Below, one piece after another: positions 38,101 through 50,100 of a stretch of DNA of 64,000 nt (its first letter is position 1; every line of letters begins with the position of its first letter). The position numbers were made by a program, and so were the translations under genes. The notes below the pieces were generated by a model. It searched no databases and had not been told where the DNA came from. It saw only the letters and a list, made by a program, of their open reading frames with translations. This DNA comes from Rhea pennata (taxonomy: Eukaryota; Chordata; Aves; Rheiformes; Rheidae): positions 7,264,001-7,328,000 of the forward strand of contig NC_084682.1 in the NCBI RefSeq assembly GCF_028389875.1, read 5' to 3'.

Positions 38101-41100
38101 GCTACAAAAGCTAACTAATCTCTGTTGTTCTAAGGCAAGGCAATTAATCATTAAATCAGAGCTGGAAAAGATCTTAGATCTTGCAGTGTAGTCCCTGCTA
38201 TGCTTTGTTGTTTTGCTACAGTACACCTTACTGAGAGCATTGTAAAGGCTGATTTTAAATACTCCAAGCACTGGAGCTTCTCTCTTCCTCCAGAGAATTT
38301 TATGCTGCTTAATAATTTTCACTGTCAAGTTTTCTTAGAGGTTTAGCCTAAATTTTCCTTCTTTCAGTCTGTCTCTATGACTGTTGCATCCAAGTGTAGC
38401 ATCTGGATTGATTATGCTGCTTGCCTTTCCAGAACTCTCCCCTCCGAGATTCAGAGGTGCATTTTTGGCTGCTCACCCAGACTCCGTTTAATCGCATTTT
38501 GCAGATGTGAGTCACTTAAGTCCATCCAGCAACCTGCTATTGCCCCTCTGGTTTAGGTGTCTCTAGCAGCAGTAAGATGTTAAAGAGCTGGCTGTAATAT
38601 TCCATTCTAGCTCTCAACACTCAAACTCACAAATATGACGCCAACAGTCAGAGCATGTGACAGCTCCCCGTTACAGAGGGCTATGTGGATTTCTCGATTT
38701 ATTTATTTTTTCTTTTTTTCTTTTTTTTTGGGGGGGGGGAGGGGTGCACCATAATTCACATGTTTCTAGCAGACTTTAAACTAATCCCTTCTTAAAAGCT
38801 GACTTGCACTGTGGGAATTAAATATAAGCTGTTACTTTTGATGATGGCTGAGAGTAGAAACCCCACAGACTCTTACATACACACTTTTGTTACTCTTTGC
38901 ACTTCTGAGACCTTCCCAGTTGATGGAGGTGCTCTTCGTTTGGGAACCTTGTCTCCTAGCACTTATGCTCTGGCTCGCGTGTATGTCTAACCAGCTGACT
39001 TCTGTGTGAATCCTCTGGTTTATTCGCCTTCCGTGTCTATTCACAGCTGTTTCTTACAGACACCTGGGGGTTTCTTTCTAAACCTGCTGCTGTTGGACAG
39101 TAGATTGTCTCAGCAAAACACTAATGCATGTAATTATTAATGTGAATGGAGTTTGTCGTGGCATGAGTCTTTGCAGCAGCAAATTTATTTCTTTGGCTCA
39201 GCTTTCAGGTTGGTCTGGTTTGTGTTTCAGCTGGGTGACAAATCAGAGAATTTGTCTGGGATTTTTTTCAAAGGAAGCAGGAGCTCAAACAGCCACTGAA
39301 ATTCAGGGCTTCCCTCACAATCTCATTTCTAGGTCCCTCTTACAGGCCAAGTTTCCTCCATTGCAGGGAATGGCGGGTGTCTGCTGAACTATACTCCAGT
39401 GACAGGTTATTGCTGTGCTGGATGATGTGAGGAGAGCGTGAGCGGCATAGAAAAAAGCCCACAGCTACGTTTTCTGTGCTATATTATGACAGTGCACTTT
39501 CTCAGACCTCTGGTTTGCTCCTGCTGTACCATCAGCTCTCAACCCGGGGAAAACTGAATTGAGGTTGCTTCCTGCATTAGCAGAGATTAGTCAGTAGTGT
39601 GGCAAGCATGGGTGAGAAAGGGCAATCCGGTGCATCTCCCCAGCTGACAGAGTTTAATGACACTGAGGATTAAGTCTTTTGTCCAGTGATTTTTTTTTAA
39701 CCTGCCCTGATTGCTCTAGAGCAGAACTTCCTCCTTTCAGCCAAGCACAGAATAAACACGCACAGTATGTTCTCTATACCACTTGCATGAGGGTGAAGGC
39801 AGTAGACTGGAGAGAGACTACAGGAGTGTGCAGACAGTGCAGCAGAAGTGGACCAGCTTCCGGCTTTATAGAGGCTGAAATAGAGTTAAACAAGGAATCT
39901 GCAGTTCAAAAATGACGGAGATTCTGGAGTAAAACAAGAGACTGTGTGGGGGTTTGGAGTTTGGGAATTACAAGGGTGACGTGACGGAGATCGAGGTGAA
40001 GAAGCTCACGTGCAACAGGAGGATAGACATGATAGCGGCTGCATGCAGCCAGAATAGATGAGTACGTAGAGGAGGTGGAGGAGATAAGGGGAGGGCAAGG
40101 CTGAACAAAAGTAGAAAGAGGCAAGGATGCTGGCTGTGATCCTACTGATGCAGCATGGTGAAGTGCTCGCAGGAAATGACTGAGCAGCTTTTAGTGAAAA
40201 TAGAGCGAGTGCAGTGTACTGAGCCTGAGCTTTGTGTGAGAGCTGCCCTGCAGCTCAGCAGCGTATCTCCAGCTAGTCCCCTCTTCAGAGTTTGCCTTTG
40301 CTTGGAGAGAGCACTCCGGCATGCACAGGTGGGAAATAACTGTGCAAGGCCTTGGGATCCCTTTGTACTTACAGCCAGCACAGCAGCTTTAACCCGCCCT
40401 GTTTCTTCTGTAACAGGTGGCTGTGAAAAACAACATTGATGTCTTTTACTTCAGCTGCCTAATTCCTCTCAACGTGCTTTTCGTAGAGGATGGCAAAATG
40501 GGTGAGTGTTGCTTAGGTCTGTGGTCAGCCTCGCCAAGCCAAGCCGTAGTGCCCGGCTGGGTATCATGTCTGTACCATGTCCCATGGCTGAGATTCACAT
40601 GTGCTTGGCCATTATCTTCATGCCAATGTATCTCAGCAACCTCAAGGGTTAGCAGTGGTTTGATAGCCACTGATGGTCTGTTGTCCTGCAGTATCCGTAG
40701 AGCTTTGTTTCCAGAGCCGAAGTCCTCTGCTCTCACCCTCTCTGCTAGGCAAAGGGTGACTCTTTTTCCTTCAAGATTGATTTTTGGTTTTATTGAAGGG
40801 ATGGCTTGCTTAAATAGATCTAGGATTTTCCCCTATAATATTTGCATTGCAACTCTTGTGTTCCTGTTCTCCTGTATTAAATTGTTCTTTGAACTGGCTG
40901 AGAAGTTGTTTGGAAAAGCAGCATTTTTCCTTTCACCATAAAATGATCTTGTGTGCGTGTGTGTGGGGGTCTCCTTCCTTCTTGTCAAATCCCACTTGTT
41001 CTTGGTTTGGGTAAAGACCCTCTTTGCTTTGAGGGTTCTGAAAACCATCAAAGCTTTGCTGCTTTTACAGTAAGACTATGAAGTTATTGTAGGAGCAAAT

Positions 41101-44100
41101 CCTGGATCTGACCATGGCAGGGCAAAACATGACCAAAAGGTTGGGTTTTTTTGTTTGTTTGTTTTTGTATCTACTTTGTATCATTCTGTGGTGACTTAAT
41201 TAATGCTACAATCCTGCGAGGAGCCAGGAGTGCTGATTGTCTTTTCTTGTTTGTAGAGCGCCAAGTCTTCCTTGCAACATGGAAAGATATTCCAAATGAA
41301 AACGAGCTTCAGTTCCAGATTAAAGACTGCCACTTGAATGCCGGTGAGTAGCTTCATTCTACCGTGCTGAGAGCCTTGAGCAGCACCTTTGATAAATGGT
41401 CACTAGACATCACCTTATTAATAGCATTGCGTCTAGATAACGGATAGATGAGTATTGCGTTTGTGAACAGAATGGCTTGTAAGCTCGGGTCCTGGGGCTT
41501 GTTTTAAATCAAAAGCTTTAGCTGAGTCCATAAAAGCATGTCTAGAATCCCAGGTCTTAGGATTTTACCTCTCTGCTTCTTCCTTTCATTCTGCATCTTG
41601 TATTCATGTTTTCTCTTTTATGCTTCATCTGTAAAGCTGTTCTTAAGTAGAGCTGAATACTGTATTTGGTCTGTTCATCAATCCTGGCCTGCTACTGTGG
41701 GCCATCATGCTGCTAGTGTATGTTGTTAATGCACCTTGCTATTACCAGTGTAAAGAGCACTTGTGAACAGGAGTAGAAGTCAGGAGATGTGTTCCAGCCC
41801 TGCCTTTAACCTGCTGCCTAGCTCTGGGCCAGTCACTTTGCCTTTTAGCATCTACTTTCTCCTTTCTGATTTGAAAGAGTAATCTTATGTACCACTGTAA
41901 AAATGTTTTGACATCTGTGGAGGACAAGCCATGTGAGAGGAGAGAGTTGGTCTGCTGTTATTAGCTGATATATTGATGTGTTTTGATCATACTCTATCCC
42001 ATTCGGTTATGTGTTTAGTCATCCAGTTGCCTCCGTTTGTGAGCATCCTACTTGTGCTTATGACCTTATTACTGCTGAAGGGTGAGGGAGTGTAAAAAGT
42101 GGAACGTGGCCAGCAGAGCAGCTTTGTTCTGATTCGAGAGGTCTGGGCAGGAGCCAAGAGATTCTACCAAAAGCTGCTGTGTTTTAGAGGAAAAAATGTG
42201 TCTCTATTGATTACAAACCATGTAACCTTTTTATTCTCTCATGTCTGCTATTACACAATGAACACCCTCTTGCTTCAACTGTAGACAGAAACCATGGGTC
42301 TCTTTGTGCTCATAATTATTACTATTTTGGAATATAAAAGATGTAACATGCAAGAGAGGGGAAGAAATAGCAGCTGTCAGACCTTATGACTTGATCTCAC
42401 TGTGGGGTTTCAAATGAGAACAACCTCTGCGCCTCCCCCGGCTGCCCCTCTGCTCCAGTCTGAGCTTGGCATCGGTCTCTCCACCCACGCTGCAGTGCCG
42501 TCATTGATCGTGCCGTCTGCCACAGTCGTGCCCTAACCGCACTGTCCGGAGCTCTTTGCATCTCCTGTTAGAAATGTTGATAACTCATCTCCAGTGCTGG
42601 TGTGCTGTGATCCTGGTTAGTGGAGGACATAGCTGGGAGGGAGAGAGGGAGTCTGTGTAGCTGCAGAGATGAGCACCTGCGGCATGGTGGCCCGGGAGTC
42701 CTGCAGACCAGCTGGTTGGTCAGCGCACCCATCGCGCTTGAGGAGGAGCGACAGGTAGTGCCCCTTGCTGGGGGAGCAGGGTGTTTCGCCAGCCAGAGGC
42801 CAGATTTTTTGGCCAAGCCTGTTTGGATTGATGCTGCTCAGTAACACATAGCTTGCAAGGAGAGTGCAGTAACACAGCACAATTTCTCTGCAGTGCTATC
42901 TGCAGCCATTGCCAGGACTCAGCTGGGAAGAAGCTTCTTTCTGTGTTTTAGCAAGAGCTATGAAAACAGTGTCTCTCTGGAGTGTGATCAGTCACTTGGG
43001 AGGCTCCAAAGTATGCAGGATCTACCAGCCTCTTTGGCTTATGTTTGGGAGAAAGTGGGTCATATCTGATAAACAGATTTCAAACACTTCTATCAGATGT
43101 ATCTGTGCTGACACCTCCTTCTTCTTGCAACTTTATAGGCAAATTTTTTTCCTTGACCACCTGGGCTTTGGCAAAAAGCAGGCCAATAGCTTGTAGGAGG
43201 AAAAACTAGGGAAATCTTGTGTGGTTGTCTCTGCCTTTTGGGTTTTAGCTGCCACTTCAATCCTGATTCAGTAGTTCTGCTGCTCACCTTGCTTTAGTCT
43301 AAGAGTGATCCCCTCTAGTAGTGGCCTTCCTAACAGTGTGAAGCTTCTCTGTACAAGGATCAGCTGGGCCTGAAACCTAGTGGAGGGCTAGATTTACATG
43401 CTCTGGATGGAAACGTGGTAAGTGGCTCTATGTATGTGTGCACCAGGGCAGAGGCAGAATAAAGTGGGTGAGCTTGGAAGAAGGTTTAATCCGTCTTGCT
43501 GCTAGTTTATACCAGAGCAGGGGTGCGTATTGGGTCAGTTGCTGCAACAGGGCAGTAATCTTGCAAGATTCACAATCTTGATCACTTTAAATCCAGTGAA
43601 AACAGCTTTATTTTAAGGTACCTCCTGGTTTTGGAGTATAGCAACTTTGTGTTGTATGTGAAATCTTTAGGCACTTGATCTTTATGGAGGATAGACTGGT
43701 TCACCTTCAAAATATTTTTTTTTTTTGGAGACACCTAAGCAGACTAAAGCTCTTAACCTGTGCTGTTGATGGGTTTGTTGATCATTGATGAAGTGCTGCC
43801 ACTAGATAGCTTTCATCCCATTGGCATAAAATAAGGTAAGCACCTGCTGCCTTGGCAAAGCTGTTCAGCCCCAAATCTGCAGATTTTAACAGCTCCTAAC
43901 TAAAACTCAAAAGTGCTGGGTTTTCTGCAGCCCCTTGACAGAGATGAAAAGCATCGAAGAGTTGCTGGCTTCCCAGAAGTGCACAGGCCACCACCTGAAT
44001 CAATGTCCCTCCTGTTGCAGCCGCCTGGGTAACTAATTCATGCCTAGCGTGAGCCCACCCACTTGGTGGCGAGTTGCCGCTCAGGCGCGGGGACTCACTG

Positions 44101-47100
44101 CGCCATTCATGCTTCAGTCTAGCTGATTCCAGCCCAACAACACGGATTTAGCTGCGAGCTAAAAATAGCTCTGCTCCCCAGCTGATGTGCCCTAATCACA
44201 GCACAACCAGCCGCTCGAATCGAGCAGCGCGGCAGCAGCAGGCGCCGGGCGGATGGAGCGGAGCGTGCTGAGCCGCGCGCAGGCTGCCGCGGGGCAGTGG
44301 GCTGATTAGAAGTCCCCTGCACCCCTGCGTGCCCGGCTCCTCTTCTCCTTGCTGCAGACGGCCTTCGCTTTCCCGAGTGCTCGGGTCCGTCCTGCGTCCA
44401 CACCTCGTGAGAAGGGCTGAATTTAGGTGCAGACACTGGGGTCCTGCCATCCAGCTAATCAGGGAATGCTGATTTTAAGTAACCTTTTTTAGAACAAAAC
44501 TAGAGCAAGCTTGGAAACGGGTTTAGAGAGCTGGCTTTTATCAGTCAAGAAGGTAGCTCGTGATTTCTTGTACACGCAAGGCTGTCTGACAGTGTGCGAG
44601 TTGTCTTAGAGCTGCGTAAACCACAGGTTTCCCCAGATTATTTCTTCTGTTCTTTTCACCAAAAGGAGGTAGACACGCACGTGCCGCCAGCGGAGATGCT
44701 TCGCTGTTAGCCTGTGCTCAAAGGCCTTTGAAGAGGTTCACCGTGCGCCTGCAGGGCTAACCGGATAGGGCTCGGGACTGTGACTCGACTGTGACGGTTT
44801 GCGATGGGGACGGCAGGAAAAGCTGCTGTCCCCACAGTTCACCCCTCTGCGGGCGCAGAAGAACCATGAGAACCACTGCAGGTAACGGCCCCGAGCGCTG
44901 TGAGCAGGGGTTGCAGATAAGGCACCGCGCGGGTGAGGAGCAGACGGACTGCTGACACCTTAAATGCCCGGAGCCTGCCACCCTGACCCCTGACTCGAGC
45001 ATCTTCATTTCAAAAATAAGCAAGTCCTGGGCCCTTGAAGGTGTTCCCACCGTTCCCAGCGACTCGGTGAGGGATGCGTGCTTATCCCCAGAGTAAGGAT
45101 TTGGGGCTCTGGTTGCCGGAGTGAGGAGTTGTCTTGAGGCCACTCTTTAGGGCCGGGGCGTATGGCCATGGAGGAGTGAGTCTGTCTGGAGCCATCTTGC
45201 GGGGCAAGGTGCGCTGGTGGTGCAGTGCCCCTTTTGCGTTCATTAGAGCTCCGCTTCACATATCTACCTCTTTAATAAGTCATTATAATACTGCTGTGGA
45301 AAAAGCTATATTCAGAAATATAGCTTGTAATAAAAACAGCAGGTTCACCCTGCGTTCTCATTTCTTATGAAGCTAATGTTAACTTGAATCAGAGCTGGGC
45401 GAGCCCAAAGAGCCTGCTGTAGCAGGGTTTGGGAAGGGCCGTAGAATCGTAAGGTCTTTAACACTCTTCTTTGTGTACCAGATGAATGATTGCTAAGGAG
45501 TCTTGCTTATGCTCCAGTGTTTGTGTCATCCATGCATGAAAATATTCATAGACCTATATAGCTCGAATAGCAGAGTGGTTTTTTTGACAAGCTGTACCAA
45601 CCGAGGTTTCCCTCTCAGCTAAACATGCACTAAAATTTGCTCTGCCTTGTTGACTCTGTTTTTTTCCAACATGCTAAGTTTGATTACATTTTAAAAGACC
45701 ATTAGATTAAGCTAAAATATGCAAATCAGATTAACTTTTATTTTATTTTATTTTATTTTATTCTGCTTACCCAAGCCCACTGAGTGAAAGAGCAGCTACA
45801 ACAGTGGCACAAGCTGACTTGCACATGCAGATGAATGCTATTAATCAGGGTGTAATTTAGCTGCTGTGCTGTTCAGCAGTTCTGGTAACTTTGTTTTTGC
45901 TGATTTATTACTGGCCTCCAAACTATGATGTGAAGTGACAACTTCGTTGTTTTGAATTGAATGTGGCTTTATTGGTACGTGCTGGTCATTTTGATTCCCC
46001 CCTCCCCCCCCCCGCCAATGTAATTTGCTAATGCCAGAACTAAGAAAGAGAAATTGGATTTTCTTGCTGAAACAAATTGGGAAACAGTCATATGCAAGTT
46101 TCCCTGGTACGTTTTTTGCATCTCTGCAAATCTATTAGCTTCCTCTTGATCATTAAGTAAATTAAAACCCCCGTGCTTGTAACACATCTTGGAAATGACC
46201 AACATCCCTCCCTGCTGGATCCAAGTTTGCCGATTTGTTTGGTATTTGAATGCAATTCTTGGCTGGATGCTCAGAACCATTTGAGAGTTACTAGAAAGGG
46301 AGCAGAGATATTTTCGGCTATCGCAACACATGGTGACGTTTTTCTTCCTCCTTTCCAGTGCTCGTAGGTTCGGGGGAGAGAGAGGTGCCTTCGGCGCTAA
46401 TCCTACGAGCTGTGCATGTCCTTTGCGAAAAACTGCCCGTGTGGCACACTGGATATCTTGGACGTTGGAGATGTGAATGTCTCACATCTGATGTGTAGAA
46501 GACTTAATCACATGCTTAAAAAGGATTACTTTGTGCAGGGAAGGCGGCTTTGTCCGGCTGTTTGCTCGTCCTTCCACGTGTGCTGTTTCGTTGTTGGACT
46601 CGGGTAGGGAAGAAACTGCAAAAAAAAAACCCAAAAGATGGACTGATGTTGGAGACTTCCCTGCTGTTTATGATGGGAAATATTTCTGTGTCCTTACGTT
46701 GTGCTTAGGCTTCTTTTAACGTGAGAATAAGCATTGAGGAAAAAGAAGCAGCCCTGCTGCAAGGTGCTTTGCGAGGCTGGCCGTCGGCCGCGCCGCCTTG
46801 CAGAAGGGGCTCGTGCGCTCCTGGCTCACCCGCCGTCGGGGGTGCCGCTTCCGCGCGCCCCCTTCGGAGCCAGGCCGAGCTCTCGGCTCCCTGCAAATAT
46901 ATGTATTTTTAAAGGCTGCGCTGTCGCGTGGCATTAGCAGCCCTGCCTTCAGCGAGGTGCAGCCTGGCACCGTTGCTTGGCAACTCTGCCCGATGATCTC
47001 CGAAATGCCGCTCGCGCGGGAGGGATCGGCGCCGCTGCCTGCGGGAGAGGAGTCGGGAACGGCCCCCAGCTCTCGCCGCCGGCGGGCATCCATCCCGAAC

Positions 47101-50100
47101 CCGCGCTCCGAGCAGGGGGCGAGCCGCTGGCCCCCTTGCCGCCTGGCTCCCGAGCCGGCACCTGCGCTCCCGGGGAATGCCTCTGCTCCGGCGGCGTCTC
47201 CAAACGGAGTGGGGGGAACGACTCCCGGCAGGGCAAAGGTGCGGAGCCCTTGCCAGGGACTCCGCTCCTCGGCCGTATCCAAAGAGGCTCAGAGCAGCAA
47301 GGTTTAACCGCAGCCCCTTGAAACCGGGCAGATGGAAGGTCCCATCTAATGCTGTGGCTCGTGTCCCTTGCCAGCAAGGACGTGCTCTCCGAGGTGGCAC
47401 TGTGCTGAACGCGGTGCTTCCGCAAAGCCCTGGAGGCTGCTGGTGCTGGCGGGGCTGCTGGGGTGCCACAAGAAAGCGGGTGCTGGGTCTGTCCCGCTCC
47501 CTAGCAGGGGGGTCCCTCCAGCAAGGGGCCCTCCCGGGCCGCTGTGCCCCGCGAGCAGATGAGCGCTCTGTGTTACACATTTTCCCAATTTGCATGAGTT
47601 TGTTGTATAGAGGAGAAGTAGGGGTGGGAGGAGGAGACGGAGGGAATGAGGGTTTTTAAGCAAAGGATCTCATTAGTTACTTATATCTGCCAGTTTCCAT
47701 AGAAACTGAGGAAGAAAGGAAACCTAAATCTGACTGTCTGGGTAGCTGGATGTTTGAACCCTCCACAACCCGCAAACAGCTACTCTGAAGCTTGAGGAGC
47801 AAAAGGATCAGTGCAGCTGCCGGCCGAGGGGTCCAGGCTGTCCCTGGAGGTGGCACGCAGTCAAGGGTGTCGCCTGGCACTGGTTATCACGTCTGCTCTG
47901 GGGAGAGGAAGCCGGTCCAGGCCTCGGCGTCGCCACGGGGATTTGTGGGATCCTTCTGTCCTGCTTTTTTTTGTTCCCCGGTGTGTGAACAGACACAGCA
48001 AAGCCCCTTCTCTCATCCCGCTGTGCACCAGCACGGACATGTGTCCGTTCAAGTCCATCACTGATGCTGTCAGATGTCGGTATTTGTAAGTGCAGGTATG
48101 AATTAGAGCTGCATAGACGCTTCAGGTGCTGCTTCTGCCGCTGCAGACTGTGCTGCTGTCCTGCTCCTTGCACTCCTTGAAATGGATCTCATGTTCCCGG
48201 TCTCTTGGCTTTCTGTTCAAATTGTTTTAAGGCTGCTTCTCTCCCCTGCTTTCTGTCGAGAGTGCCCAAGCTGCTGATAAGGGACCCGTGAATGATAGGA
48301 TGTCCCCTCGCAGGGGACGGCGCTGGGCCCCGGAGAGAGGCAGGAGGGCAGAGGGCTCCCACCTGCGCTGGCTGCTTGGGGGACTTCTGCTGAGAAGATG
48401 GACCGTGGCCCTTCTGAAACGGCCTGCTGCTCTGCTCAGTGTTAGCTAGCACATACAGTCGGGTCTCGTGGTCAGAGCAAAAGCACTTGGAGATCGAAAA
48501 TTAAATTTCCTCTCCTGCTGGGCATCAAGAATGCCCAGGCTTCGACGGCAGAGTTTGGCAGGTGTGGGAATGGTTGTGTCTCGTCCCTGGGCCTCCCACT
48601 CAAGATATGCAAGGTGACCTGGCATCACAAGGCCTAGGCTTGCCCTTCTCTAAGCTGGGCTGAGAAACCCCTCAGCTTCCAGAGGCCTTTGGTACCGGAT
48701 GCTGGGTTTGATCACTGTTCTGTTTCTTTGCACGGTTCCTTAGCAAGAGCATGCATCGTGGTTACATCCACATATTTGTGCAGGCAAAATCACATGTTCT
48801 GCAAGCGCTGAGGTCTTATAGTGTGTTAAAACTATACTACAGCCCTTTACTGTCTGGAGACAGAGCGCTGTGGGTTTTTCCCCCTTTGGGTGGTTGTCGT
48901 AGAAAAAGGACTTTTATTACCCGGGATTTTATTACCCTGCAGGACGTTGGCTAGCTGGAAGCACCTATGTATGAGAGTGAGGGAGGCGGGAGGGGGCTCT
49001 TCTGCTGGGATGGACCTGAGAACCATGCATCCAAATGAGCCTTGGGCGAAGATCTCTGTTCTTCCCTGCCTCTGTCTTCTGATTTTGGCTCTCTCTGGAT
49101 TACCCTGCCTGGATGTTCTGGGGGATTTAGAGTACAGCAAAGTCCTGTTACTCTCTGAACTGCAGGATCTTGTCTTGATAAAGTCAGTAAAACCTCCGTG
49201 ATCTGGAGCAGTGAGCAGTAAGTGAAAACCCTGCAAGAAGGGTGAATATTTATTGGGGGATCACAGGCTGAAAGGAAAGAGCCTGTGAAAGGAAATTGGA
49301 ATTTTTCTCCTCATATCATGTCTGCTTCTGTCCTCAGAGAAACTCTGAGACAGAAGTCTGCTTCCTTGTGTGCTTATATCCCAGGAATGCTCCTCTGGGC
49401 TCTACTTTCTTGAGAAATGGTGAATCTGGATTAACAGATGTGCATTTTTTCTTTCTCCCTTCTCTCTGAAGACACTGTCTCCAGCAAACTACAGAACAAC
49501 AATGTCTACACCATTGCCAAGAGGAACGTGGAAGGCCAGGACATGCTCTACCAGTCCCTGAAACTCACCAATGGCATCTGGATCTTGGCTGAGCTTCGCA
49601 TTCAGCCAGGGAACCCGAACTACACGGTGAGACCTGCTGGATGGCAGAGGGCATGTTGGGCGGGCTCGGGACCTTCCAATGGACCTTGCACGTAAAGCAG
49701 TTGCTCCCTGCTTTGCCTAATGCGCTCTTCTGGTGCAGATCCTGGTAGCTTGACTGGGGGCAGGAATTCCCACTGAGCTGGAAAAAGTAAGAAACAACAG
49801 AGTAGCGTTGCAGTTGCTGCCGAGCTGGGATAACCCCCGCTCAGCAACAAGCACTTATTTGCCAAGGTTTCCAGAGATAAAGCCAAGAGACATTAGCAGG
49901 AAAGCATTGCCAGGATGCCCTTCCTCCTCTAGTAAACGAGACTAAATTTATGCCCTGCCATGCTCCTGCAGTGGAGACCGTCTGTCTGGACATCAGAGGC
50001 TCTTTGGCCTTGTACCAGTAACAGTCTCTAAGCGGTGGGAAGGTGCCGTCTGTCCCACATCATGCACCCTTATAACTATTCCCTTTGACTCTCTCCCTTT

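Larger units (their letters stand above)
32852..40416 (+). other. AP2B1: AP2B1 intron
   Basis: A 7.6-kb intron from GTAATA to TCTGTAACAG. It contains a T19 tract with a TTTG microsatellite (35021-35060), a decayed CR1 3' fragment (about 38135-38420) and a T/G homopolymer run (38695-38742). No coding signature is recognised. Confidence 0.85.
41344..49471 (+). other. AP2B1: AP2B1 intron with internal CpG-rich segments
   Basis: An 8.1-kb intron from GTGAGT to CTCTCTGAAG. It holds a MIR-like SINE (41749-41885), a GC-rich stretch with a MEF2-type site (about 44030-45240), a TTTTA microsatellite (45736-45770), a C-rich run (45996-46013) and an orphan CpG island (about 46770-47560). No spliced gene could be built inside it. 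Confidence 0.85.

Noticed and set aside
46716..47595. Overlapping 160-228 codon frames in the intronic CpG island
   Set aside because: Frames are open on both strands at once and low in complexity; only the CpG island itself is annotated.
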